Assembly: GCA_037447605.1 (NCBI GenBank)
Contig: CM074813.1
Span: forward strand, 2,760,592-2,794,290
Direction: 5' to 3'
Length of the DNA stretch: 33,699 bases
Source: Zygnema circumcarinatum
Lineage: Eukaryota > Streptophyta > Zygnematophyceae > Zygnematales > Zygnemataceae
Below, one piece after another: positions 1 through 9,212 of the stretch. Each line of letters starts with the position of its first letter. The first letter of the stretch is position 1. Both the position numbers and the translations under genes were made by a program. The notes beneath the pieces are model-generated. The model worked only from the letters and a program-made list of their open reading frames with translations. It did no database searches and was not told where the DNA came from.

Positions 1-2575
1 GGACAATCGAAGAAAGGTAATTGATTGCAAGGGATTTATTTGAAGCTTGGCCCCACCTCCCTGCCACCTGGATTTGATCAAACCCACAAGAGTGCGCGAA
101 ACATTCCCTTGCTGCCGCGCCACGGAATATGTGCAAGGTGCCTGAACAACGGAGATCTAAGTGCTCAATGATTTTTTTCATGAACTTTGATTGTGCTTCA
201 CGACACATTTCAACCTCAGTGGAGTCTTTGGATGGAAACAATAAGGTTTTGTACCTGCAAATCAACAAACAAACGTGTCAATAAAAACAATACATTTGTG
301 CAAAAATATAAAACAAAATACACAAATAATAGTTGATTGGATAAGTTTAGACTCACCAAAGGTAGTTGCTCCGAAGATCTGGAGGAGGTTCTTCTGATAC
401 AATGAACCTGTGGAACAAATATCGTGATATCCATCCATGACGCAAAATTCGGTCTGAATGTCCTAAGGAAGCCCGTATTGGTACACTCCTCCGGTTCTTT
501 TTTCCCCATTGACACCACAGGGCCGATGCGATTCGGATGGGCGATAGGCACATTTGTAGCCATATCGTGATAAATAGATCGACCAGCGAATTGATCTTTG
601 GTCATCTCTGAAGCACATCATTGCGCTTTCTTGTAGGCTACCTCTTTACCGTACTTTAAATATGTTTTGGATTTGTTGAATGACCCCATATACCTTAATA
701 ACTTTTGAAAGTCTGAAAGCGCTAGTTTATCCTTAACAGTCCCTCGTTTAGGATCAATGAACATCCTGTAGACACAAAAAACTAAAAGACATTTAGAGAG
801 GGAGGAGGAGGAGGGGGTAGGGGGGAGAGCAAGTAAGGAGGGAGAGAAGGAGAGATCGGGCAAAGAAAGAGGAAAGAGAGAAAGCGGCCAACCGATAGCC
901 GAGAATCACGAGAATGCAAAATCACGAGAATCTGAGAATCACGAGAATCACGAGAATCTGAGAATCTGAGAATCACGAGAATGCAAAATCACGAGAATCT
1001 GAGAATGCAAAATCACGAGAATCTGAGAATCACGAGAATCTGAGAATGCAAAATCACGAGAATCTGAGAATGCAAAATCACGAGAATCACGAGAATCACG
1101 AGAATGCGAGAATGCGAGAATGCAAAATACAAAATCACGAGAATCGCGAGAATCACGAGAATCTGAGAATGCAAAATCACGAGAATCTGAGAATACAAAA
1201 TCTGAGAATCTGAGAATCACGAGAATCACGAGAAAGCAAAATACAAAATCACGAGAATCGCGAGAATCACGAGAATCACGAGAATCTGAGAATACAAAAT
1301 CTGAGAATCTGAGAATGCAAAATCACGAGAATCTGAGAATGCAAAATACAAAATGCAGAATGCAGAATGCAGAATGCAGAATGCAGAAAGCAGAATGCAG
1401 AATGCAGAATGCAGAATGCAGAATGCAAAATGCTGAATGCTGAATGCAGAATACAGAATGCAGAAAGCAGAAAGCAAAAAGATAACTTGCCTAAGTCGTC
1501 TTTCATCGGTAGAGCGGGCCATGATCTCCACCATATACTTGACTTGCAAGTTTTCACTCACTTTTACACCCAAAGATACATGATCATGTGTTATAAAATC
1601 AATAGTTTTTTGGGCATGTTGCAATGCAAAAATACTATTAGACAAAGTGCTGGGGGTTAAAGGACCTGCATTCATAGTGCCATTGTCTAATCTCCAAAAC
1701 AAAAATGCTGCCACTCTTTCTGAATGTGGAACTGGCCTCCAACCCTCTGTTTCACACTTAGCAACAAATTGCTTTATTACGGGGCGGTATGATGCCTTCG
1801 TAGATTTTGGGCGTAACCTCTCTACCCCAGAAACTAATAATTGGCTTTGAGCTGTAGTTGCCCTGCACAAAAACAGAAAGAAAACCCTTAATTCAATAAT
1901 TCTTCAAAAAGAGTGACATAAAATGTACCTAATTTGAAAGAAAAGCAGAAAGCCAAAAGCAGAATGCAGAATGCAGAATGCAGAATACAGAATGCCAAAT
2001 GCCAAATGCAAAATGCAGAATGCAGAATGCAGAAAGCAGAAAGCCAACAGCAGAATGTAGAATGTAGATTGCAGAATGTAGAATGCAGAATGCAGAATGC
2101 AGAATGCAGAATGCAGAATGCAGAATGCAGAATGCAGAATGCAGAATGCAGAATGCAGAATGCAGAATGCAGAATACAGAATGCAGAATGCAGAATGCAG
2201 AATACAGAATGCAGAATGCAGAATGCAGAATACAGAATGCAGAAGAATGCAGAATGCAGAATGCAGAAAGCAGAAAGCAAAAAGTAGAAAGCCAAAAGCA
2301 AAAAGCAGAAAGCACAGAGCAGAAAGCAGAAAGTGAAAAGCAGAAAGCAGAAAGCCAATAGCATACCTTGGCTTTATAGGCATGTCGCGTCTTTGTTCCT
2401 CTTCATCTTCAATTGTCGTTTCCGCTGCAAATATTGTCCTTTTAAGCTCTTCATCTCCTATAATACATCCATTCTTCTTCACTAGATAAGAGGCATCATC
2501 AAATACGCTCCACGCTTCGTCTTCTGGACTCAACCCTAGATGATGAGGATAGAGATGAGGAATTCTTGGATCCAT
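1..2575 (-). CDS. Crypton-like tyrosine recombinase gene, 3' end beyond window
   Basis: Read on the minus strand, exons are 2575-2367 (ATG at 2575), 1862-1491, 765 down to roughly 621 (then unclear), 407-357 and 254 to beyond 1. Exon 2 has a core-binding-like segment (LRPKSTKASYRPVIKQFVAK). The last exon reads HIFRGAAARECFAHSCGFDQ, then QVAGRWGQASNKS and INYLSS. This gives the H-x-x-R, W and Tyr-nucleophile order of tyrosine recombinases, and the GRW...YL layout recalls Crypton/DUF3504 enzymes. Such enzymes cut and rejoin DNA through a covalent tyrosine. Intron 2 keeps frame only with a GC donor (AG|GCAAGT at 1490). Between 620 and 408 I could not settle the splicing: two frames are open and the exon-3 frame meets TGA at 620-618, so a frameshift or a short intron is possible. 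The first catalytic Arg was not identified. Introns are filled with minisatellites. It could be a mobile element, a domesticated gene or a decaying copy. Confidence 0.6.
899..1345. repeat. Minisatellite of GAATCACGA / GAATCTGA / GAATGCAAAATCACGA units
   Basis: Short interleaved units built on AGAATC and AGAATG repeat through this stretch without interruption. It lies inside intron 2 of the recombinase gene and runs directly into the GCAGAAT heptamer array. It is open in several frames, which creates long spurious ORFs. Confidence 0.9.
1346..1478. repeat. GCAGAAT heptamer minisatellite, array 1
   Basis: Tandem 7-bp units GCAGAAT with variants GCAAAAT, GCTGAAT and GCAGAAA. It continues from the preceding array and ends just before the GC-type donor of intron 2 of the recombinase gene (minus strand). 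Confidence 0.92.
1945..2358. repeat. GCAGAAT heptamer minisatellite, array 2
   Basis: About 410 bp of tandem GCAGAAT units occupy nearly all of intron 1 (2366-1863) of the minus-strand recombinase gene. The middle, about 2080-2250, is the most regular. The ends are degraded to GCAGAAA, GCCAAAT and GCAAAAA. Because 7 bp is not a multiple of 3, each reading frame gives a 7-residue repeating peptide (MQNAECR on plus, FCILHSA on minus). The long ORFs here are therefore artefacts. Confidence 0.95.
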
Positions 2576-2640
2576 TTCTGCAATAGAAGAAAGAGGTAAG
2601 TAAACCACGCTGCATAAATGGATGGATAGAAAAAAAGATG

Positions 2641-2697
2641 GAGAATGCAGAATGCAGAATGCAGAATGCTGAAAGCAGAATGCAGAATGCAGAAAGA
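2641..2697. repeat. GCAGAAT heptamer minisatellite, array 3
   Basis: A short array of the same heptamer lies upstream of the first recombinase coding exon, probably in a 5' UTR intron: a TTGCAG acceptor precedes the ATG by two bases. It is flanked on both sides by GATGGATAGA-like sequence. Confidence 0.85.
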
Positions 2698-2945
2698 TGG
2701 ATAGAGGCGTACCTGCAACACATGCGGTGGTAATGTGTAAGGGGGGGGGGGGGGCGCGGCCGCCACACACCGCTCTCCGCAAGCAAGCAGGGCCTCCCTC
2801 GCTCGCTCGGGCTGTGTAGCAAACACGCCTCCAGCAGAGATCGAACTCTAGACCTACCGGTACCAGGACACGATGTTCAATTTCAATGGGCGGTGGGCAA
2901 GCGGCGGCGAGCACACCCGAAGTTCAATTTCAGTGGTTTTAAATG

Positions 2946-3022
2946 ACGTGGCGCCGACGTGGATGGACATGTAGACGTGGAATCGACGTGGCAGACGTGG
3001 CGCCACCGTGGCATCTACGTGG
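2946..3022. promoter_or_regulatory. Cluster of six ACGTGG (G-box/ABRE-type) elements
   Basis: ACGTGG occurs at 2946, 2957, 2975, 2986, 2995 and 3017, always preceded by G or T and mostly as GACGTGG, with a CCGTGG between the last two. In plants ACGTGG(C) is the binding core of bZIP factors. The cluster lies in the 640-bp divergent spacer between the recombinase gene (-) and the gene starting at 3215 (+), about 190 bp upstream of the latter, so it may serve both. The rest of the spacer holds a heptamer array, a 14-G run at 2741-2754 and GC-rich sequence, with no gene seen. Confidence 0.6.
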
Positions 3023-3214
3023 CAATCGGCACCGCGGTGACCGCGCGCTCGGCCGGCGTCGAACGCTCGGGCGCTGCGCCGTACCTGGGAGGACGCTGCA
3101 GGGCGGGTGGGCGGCCGGGGGGCGGGGAGCTGCAGCAATTCCGATCGTGGCGATCGACGGTGGGGAGGGGGGGAGCCTCGCTGCAGCCGGTGCACAGAAC
3201 GCTTATGTGACGTC

Positions 3215-5181
3215 ATGGCCATCGTTTTCTACGGAACTCGCACATGGAAAGGCCAGATGATGCGCCACTGCCCGTACGGTCAGTGAGCGGAGCGAGCACC
3301 ACGACCTCCCTGTCCCTCGCCTCTCCTTCTCCCTCGTTCTCCCTCTCCCTCCCCCTCACCATCCCCATCTCCCTCTCCTTCGTCCTCTCCCACTCTTTTT
3401 CCCACTCCCCGTCTCTCTCCCTCTCCCTCTCCCTCTCTCTTTCCCGCTCCGCCTCTCCCTCTTCCTCTTCCTCCTTCCTCTCCCTCCCCTCTCCCTCTCC
3501 CCCTCTCCACCTCTTCCCCTCTACCTCTTTATCTCTATCCCCCTCATTCCCTCCCCCCTCCCCCTCTCTCCCTCTCCCTCCCCCTCGTTCCCTCTCCTCC
3601 TCCCCCTCTCTCACTGTCCCTCTCCCTTCAGAATGGTGCTGTGGGAGATCACTCTCGCCACCGCCTACTTTTTAGGGCTCCGCCGAACGTACCGCCTCGC
3701 GCTGCGCATTCAGCGAAGAGCCTTCCGCTCGCGGCCCGGCACGCGCTCCTTCCTCCGAAGGCAAAAAACCTCTCCCTCTCGCCTGCTCCCTCACTGCATT
3801 CAAGCATCCTTTGTTTGTTACCCCTTGTTGGGTCCCCTTCTTTTTGGCATGCAATGCAATGCTCCTTCCCTCACTGGAGGAAACAAGCACATCATGAATG
3901 CCATTAAATTCGGGGTACTTATTCAATAATGGCTGATCCCCCCTTGTCATTTCTGTCCCTTTCCGATTGTTTCCATGTCAAAAGTGACGAAACAATTCAG
4001 TATCTTTGTCCATATTCTTGGTGCTAAAAATTGCCCTTTTTATCGGTGATAATTTCGCTTTCTTGGCAGTTTTCTGAACAACTAAGTTTCTTCTTTGGGA
4101 AGAGCATTAAGGATCAAACCGGAAGATTTTGATCCGTTTATGTTCGGTCCTTCTTTTTTAAAGCAATTACTTTACTGTGTATGCAGAAACGCATGCGAGT
4201 TTGTTTTGAAAGAGTTGGAAGGGCTAGAAATGTAATACACGTCTCGCGGGAAGAGACGAAAGCCGGGGCGGGGGAAGCGGGGGAGAGGAGAGGAGGGGGG
4301 GAGAGGGGCAGGGAGCGGCAGAGGTTGGAGGGGGAAGAGAGGGAGGGAGGGGGGAGGGGACGGAGAAAGAGAGAGCTAGAGGCTGGGAAAATGAGAGACC
4401 TCGAAAATTGGGAAATAGTGAGAAAGATGCTCCGCACCTTCGTCGCAAATCTGAACCCTGAAACCTTTAACTCTAACCCTGAAACCTATCAAACCCTAAA
4501 CCCTACATACTTGCCCCAACTCGCAGACGAACCCGCTCCGTGTTCGACCTCGCTCTCCGTGCGGTCCGTGAAATTCAACGGAGAGATTTGGAGGCGGGCC
4601 GTACATGGGGCAATGCGGTGCTCCGATATCTCGACCGCATGCGGCCCTCTGCCGATATCCGGGGGGACTTGTTGCAGGGTTCAGGGCCGAACTCGGAGCA
4701 TGCAAGGCCTTTCCGTGGGAACATGCAAAACCCTAAGCTCTCAGAAAGCGCTCAAATCTCAGAAAGCTTCAATAGAGGGGGGGCTGAGAGACTTTTGCTT
4801 GAGGAGGAGAAGGGGAAGGTTGGGAGAGAGGGAGAGGGTTGGAGGGAGGAGAATGTGGGAGGGCGCAAAATGTCTTCTCAGGTTCGGGCTTCTTCATATT
4901 CTACATGGGCAGGGAAGAGAGGGCTCTGGGGAACGGAGAGGAAATGGCTACATGGAGCTTCTAGTTTAATGTGGTCGCCGTCTGCAACGGCACGGAGTTA
5001 TGTAACGGAGGCGGCTCATGGAACGAGGAGCGGCTGTAATGCGCCGTTCAGTTATTTTTGCCAACTGCCGCATTTGGGGGGAGCCGTTGCAGGCCAAAGG
5101 GGGGCAGATTTGGGAAATGTTTTGTTAAAGGGCCGGAGCTTGTTTAGGAAAGATATTTCAGCGATCATTTGGACACAATAG
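3215..5181 (+). CDS. Unrecognised membrane-like protein, three exons, 283 aa
   Basis: Exons 3215-3282, 3632-3760 and 4527-5181 join in frame (68+129+655 nt). The start MAIVFYGTRTWKGQ is followed across intron 1 by LWEITLATAYFLGLRRTYRL, a short hydrophobic segment flanked by Arg. Exon 3 continues with RTRSVFDLALRAVREIQRR and GRTWGNAVLRYLDRMRPS, an amphipathic and conserved-looking stretch. From about residue 110 on, the sequence is low in obvious structure and the exon may include untranslated or retained-intron sequence. I do not recognise the family. The exon-exon continuity of a basic, hydrophobic-then-helical N-terminus argues that it is real. Intron 2 (3761-4526) needs a GC donor (CGAAG|GCAAAA) because no GT lies nearby. 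It also contains a GA-rich block and telomere-like CCCTAAA motifs near 4450-4505. Intron 1 is almost pure pyrimidine. Confidence 0.55.
3297..3625. repeat. Polypyrimidine (CCCTCT)n tract in intron
   Basis: More than 300 bp of C/T-only or nearly C/T-only sequence on the coding strand fill intron 1 of the 3215 gene up to its CTTCAG acceptor. The ORFs on both strands here are low-complexity artefacts (Ser/Pro/Leu on plus, Arg/Glu/Gly on minus). Confidence 0.9.
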
Positions 5182-5245
5182 GGGTGAAGGGGAGGAGGGG
5201 AATGGGACGGAATTTGAAATAACGAAGTGGACTGAACCTTGGGCT

Positions 5246-5248
<3 letters not shown>

Positions 5249-5285
<37 letters not shown>
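5249..5285. repeat. (GA)n microsatellite
   Basis: Uninterrupted GA dinucleotides, about 18 units, lie just downstream of the 3215 gene. A second short GA run is at 5322-5332. Homopolymer A (about 5371-5384) and T (about 5463-5480) runs follow. Confidence 0.95.
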
Positions 5286-5291
<6 letters not shown>

Positions 5292-5499
5292 GTACAATTT
5301 TGTGACATGGATGTATGTGTGAGAGAGAGAGAACCTGCTCGCCGGCAATGTCATGCTGAACCCCTCGGGGGAAAAAAAAAAAAAATTGCAGACAAACATT
5401 TATTTGTTCAGGGAATTTTCTCACACGATGGAGTCTTCTTATTGCAGTCACATTTTCTTTTCTTTTTTTTTTTTTTTTTTAGTCAGTTTCTCTCCAGTG

Positions 5500-5663
5500 A
5501 ACAGTAAGGCGCGCTTGTGGTCCGACTACATGTATTGCTCTGTATGGACCCTGCAAATTTGGTCCTTTGACCCCAAAACTAAACCATGTGATACATGTTC
5601 CATTTCTTTCTTTTTATTGCAATGACTGAGTTGCTTTGCACGGGCCATCGGCGCCATTAGCGC
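5500..5663 (+). pseudogene. TBL relic, end of exon 7 and intron 7 (forward part)
   Basis: Starting at AACAGTAAGGCGCG this stretch follows TBL gene 2 from 31493 (end of exon 7) through its donor and intron 7 to the GCCATT near 31683. Shared landmarks include TGGACCCT, CCAAAACTAAACCATG and ATTGCAATGACTGAGTTGCT. The exon part has a base change at the conserved Tyr (GGTACGAC became GGTCCGAC) and a disrupted donor. It is a non-functional duplicate fragment; no other TBL exon was found beside it except the inverted piece that follows. Confidence 0.85.
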
Positions 5664-5745
5664 ACATCTTTTTGGAGAGTCGTGAGATTGTGCACATCGA
5701 TATATATCATAGTGTGCTTCATGCCGCAGATGGCGTCTCTTGCCA
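5664..5745 (-). pseudogene. TBL relic, part of exon 7 in inverted orientation
   Basis: The reverse complement matches TBL gene 2 exon 7 at about 31402-31492, with landmarks GTGCACATCGATATAT and TGTGCTTCATGCCGCAGATG. In the intact gene this segment lies immediately before the AACAGTAAGG segment. Here it lies after it and is flipped, so the relic records an internal inversion. On the minus strand the frame still reads like [10 protein letters not shown] but has several changes and no splice sites. Confidence 0.8.
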
Positions 5746-5875
5746 TTGGGGGGGGGGGGTCAAACCTAGCGCGGAGCGTACAAAATTCTTGAAATTTGTT
5801 TCGGCAAATACTAGGGGGAGTCAAACCTTGACCAGCACTTACAAAATTCTCAAATTCTTTATACTAAAAGGTACT
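5746..5875. repeat. Two diverged tandem copies of a roughly 63-bp unit
   Basis: Both copies begin with GGGG..GTCAAACCT and contain (C/G)TTACAAAATTCT..AAATT or CGTACAAAATTCTTGAAATT (about 5751 and 5814). The spacer 5876-6332 up to the TLC gene holds no further gene that I can support. Confidence 0.5.
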
Positions 5876-6332
5876 CATCCCGGCAGGCGTACGAAATTGA
5901 TTTGGCCATGTGTTAAGTCTGACCCCCCCTATTCCATTCGCCACCTCTGCAAGCAGCAAGACAAGCGAGGCCCTTGATTGGTCGCTTGAAGTCGAAGTGG
6001 CCATGGAGAAAGAATAAAACAAAACAACAGCGAAACAAAACAACTCGTCCACATGCATATGTAATCGGTTGTTACCGTACTACGCGACTGTAAACAAAAG
6101 CACATCACTGCAAAAAGTGTACGAAATTTTGAGCTGCCCTTGGTGTTCGTACAGGCGTACCGGCCTATCGGAGCTGCGGAATCAAGGGTTTTAAGCGACA
6201 GACTCCTCGTTTTTTTTTTGGCCTGCCCGTGCGTCTTCACCGCTCACAGTCCCCACGGTTCCCTGTCCCTCCCCCCGCTGTCCGTACGGATCAGGAAAGC
6301 CGACGCGGCCCTGAACCATTCCATATCCCCCC

Positions 6333-8352
6333 ATGGCGAGGGCGAGTCCCCTCAAGCCAATAAACCCTAACCCTAACCCTAATCCTAACCTTAACCCTAA
6401 CCCTAACCTAAAAGGTTTTGAAAACCCGAGCGGCTCTGAACCCTCTTGGAACCCTAAAACCCCCAAAGCCGAACCTGCGGGCCGCGGCCCTGAACCCCTC
6501 CCCGCCCCCCCTCCTCCAAACCCTAAAAACCTGTTTTCCGCGACCGATGCCGTCACGTGCACGTTTCTGTTCGTGTGGGCGGTTCTATGCGCCGCCATGG
6601 TTGTACGGAAACGGAAACTGTGGCGGGCGGGCGCAGCGGCCGCCGGCTTTTGGGTCCTGTCGGCGGCCATGGAACGCTTTTTTTGTCGTTTTGTTCCGGC
6701 GGGGTTGAAGGTGGACCGAGAGAGGCTCGCGCTCTGGCATAACACGGTCGTGGCATGCTCTCATTCGCTGGCGGCGGCGGGCGGAGGTGGGTGGGAAATA
6801 TTTTATATATATATGTATATGTATTTTTTTTTTTAAATTATCGCTTATTTGTTGTGGCCAATGTAAAAGACCCTTTTAAAAAAAATAGGGGGGGGTGGAA
6901 AAAAAAAATAATGATTTTTTCGCTTGGAACATTCCCCCTCCCCCTCCCCCTTCCCCCCTTCCCCCCCCCCCCCCCTCCCCCCCCTTTTTTTCTATTTAAA
7001 TATTAATCGTAAACCGGCTTTTTTCCGTCCACAGCGTCAAGACCCTTCAAGACCCTATCTTTTGATTCTTAAAACATTTTTTAGCCGAAACATACCCTAA
7101 AATTTCAATCCTTGATGATCAACCACTGAAAAAAACTGTTGTTAATATCCTTACATTCCCGCCAACTTCCAGTGCTGCTGGTGCTCTTCTCCGAGCCCCA
7201 ATCCTTCTTAACTGAGGGCATGTACACGGGACATGGAACCGCTGCGTATTCCGTTGTCTCCCTCTCCTGCGGATACTTCGCCTACGACCTGTGGGACACT
7301 CTAAGGAAGAGGCTCTACAACCCTCGCTCTCCCTCCATGCTCGCTCACAACGCTCTCCTGCTAGTCTGCTTCACCACCGCTCTCTACCGTGACGTCACCA
7401 TCAACTACCTCATCTTAACCCTAATCTGTGAGGTGAAGAAGGCACACTTCCTTTCCGTTTAAAGCAGAGTCTCTAATTCAAGTGATGGAACTCGAGGTAG
7501 AGCGCTTGAAGTCTTCCACTGAGAGGTTGCAATGGTGCACTTGAAATTACAAGAACGGAAGGAAGGGCCTCAAGCAGGACTCCCTAGGGATTCTAAGAAC
7601 TGAGGAGTTTCAAAATTGGAAAGGCTCAGAACTGATAGGTTTTTTCTTGTCCTCATCCCTATTGACGCGCTCTTTTTTTCCCCCCCCCTCTCTCTCTCTC
7701 TGCATCTCCCTCCATTTCCCTCTCCCCTCCCGCCACCTTTCCCTCACCCCCCCTCCCTCCCGCTCCATCCCTCTTCTCCTCGCCTCTCTCTATCTCTCCA
7801 TCTATCCTTCCATCTCTTCCCCCCCCCCCCTCTCTCTCTACCTCTCTCCATCCCCCCCCTCCAACTCTTTCTCACTCGCTCCCTTTCCCCCCCTCCATCC
7901 ATCTCGTCCTCCTTTCTCGCGATCTCCCCGCCTCTCTTTCTATCTCTCTCTCCACCCCCCTCACTCCCCCTGATCCCTCTCTCTCACCCCCCCCCTCTCT
8001 CTCCCTCCATCAGGTGAACTCCGTGTTCCTCCATCAGCGCAGACTCCTGCGACTTGCAGGAGTGAGCCCCCGCAGTCGTGTGAACAGGCTCAATTGGACC
8101 CTCATTTGGACCACATTTGTAGGGGCCCGGGCGGCCGCCCACGCCCTAATTCCCATTCGCTTGGCCCTCGATTACAAGAGCTTTCCGCGGGGAGTGGAAT
8201 TTCCAATGGCTATTTGCGGAATTTTAGGGTTTAATGTGTTGAACATCGAGCTTGGAAGAGACTTGGTTCGGGCACAAAGGAAGGAGGCGCTATTGTGGGG
8301 CTTGGAGGAGGTCAGGGAGGGTGCAGGAAATGAAGGGAAGAAGCTTCAGTGA
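6333..8352 (+). CDS. TLC-domain (TRAM-LAG1-CLN8) multi-pass membrane protein, 350 aa
   Basis: Exons 6333-6786, 7173-7432 and 8014-8352 join in frame (454+260+339 nt). After a disordered N-terminus of about 70 residues, the TLC fold is recognisable: a first hydrophobic helix (CTFLFVWAVLCAAMV), WHNTVVACSHS around residues 135-145, CGYFAYDLW around 184-192, a conserved His in MLAHNALL (about 210), then INYLILTLICEVNSVFLHQR and a final helical pair ending before the Glu-rich tail. Length and order fit the TMEM136/TLCD branch rather than ceramide synthase, which would have a Hox-like region and the HH pair. The likely location is the ER or another endomembrane; the substrate is unknown. Residues about 9-27 are Asn-Pro repeats encoded by telomere-like (CCCTAA)n at 6361-6412. 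The ATG at 6333 has good context (CCCATGGCG), but this end could instead be untranslated. Intron 2 is largely pyrimidine (7676-8010). Confidence 0.8.
6361..6412. repeat. Telomere-like (CCCTAA)n, apparently translated
   Basis: Seven to eight near-perfect hexamers CCCTAA (variants CCCTAAT, CCTTAA) lie inside the first exon of the TLC gene model and read as (Asn-Pro)n with one Asn-Leu. Similar short runs occur in introns and spacers near 4450-4505, 17795-17815, 21908-21930 and 23130-23160. Confidence 0.85.
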
Positions 8353-9212
8353 TGGAATGAGGAGAGTTGGAAACCATTTGGGCTGACTTGTTAATTATAT
8401 AAGATTGTATGTCGGGGTTTAGGGTTCAGGAAATGCTGTCGATTAGTGATAGGGAGTGCATTGATGATAGTGTTCATAATTTGATTTATTGTTGTAGAGA
8501 GCTAGAGAGATAGGGAGAGAGGGACGGAGGGAGGTAGGTAGGCAGGGAGAGAGGGAGGGAGCGGGGTAGAGAGGTAGAGAGGGTAGGAAAGTAAGACGAT
8601 TTATGGTGGTTTATTATTGACTTCCAATACAGTAATACTCCAAATGTCTAATTTAAGGTACGGAGTCTTTAGTCACTCCGAGGAGTGCGAGTTGAGTTCC
8701 GGTGGTTAACCGGTTAGTGGCTGTGTTCTAGTCAGCGGTTAAGCTGAAGGCTGTAACTGAATGACGACGACCATGGAAACTCTTCATGGATATATTCCAT
8801 GTGTTCTATGCAATAACTTTCCGTTCTATGTCTGTTTTTTACTACTTTTTACATTCCATGTCTGTGTCCGGAACCTGCCCAACAGTTATTTACGATGGGT
8901 TTCAATTTTTAATTGAAGTTATGACGAAGCATATGCGTGCAAACCGTTTGAATCGAAAGATATTTATTTTTTTCACCTGTGGTAGTTGAACAGGAGCCAG
9001 AACAAATGTGAGAGGCCCCTCTCTCCCCTCCCTCTCTCTCATTCTCTCTCTCTCTCCTCCCTCCTCTCTTCTTCTCTCCTGGACAAGAAGTAGTCCCAAC
9101 CTTCAAACCCCAAACGAAGCCTCCTACCGCGCCATCCAATTGAATAAAACAATTCATTTGGTACAAAAAGAAAATTCCCTTCCTATCTTTCTGCCTTTCT
9201 CCTTCCCTTTCT
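8353..9212. other. Convergent intergenic spacer
   Basis: This spacer separates the 3' ends of the TLC gene (+) and PIGF (-). It has a GA-rich stretch (about 8503-8590), a CT-rich stretch (about 9015-9080) and AT-rich sequence. I see no coding exon or RNA gene in it. Short open frames here lack codon structure or homology that I recognise. Confidence 0.5.

Noticed and set aside
899-2358. CRISPR-like appearance of regularly repeated units
   Set aside because: Units are contiguous 7-17 bp tandem repeats with no spacers, in a spliced eukaryotic gene.
1934-2361. Long ORFs on both strands over the GCAGAAT array (MQNAEC and FCILHSA peptides)
   Set aside because: A 7-bp repeat without stops is open in all frames. 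The peptides are pure repeat and the array lies in an intron.
2830-2865. Possible tRNA T-arm (AGAGTTCGATCTCT on minus)
   Set aside because: The loop is one base short and no acceptor, D-arm or box A lies at a proper distance upstream.
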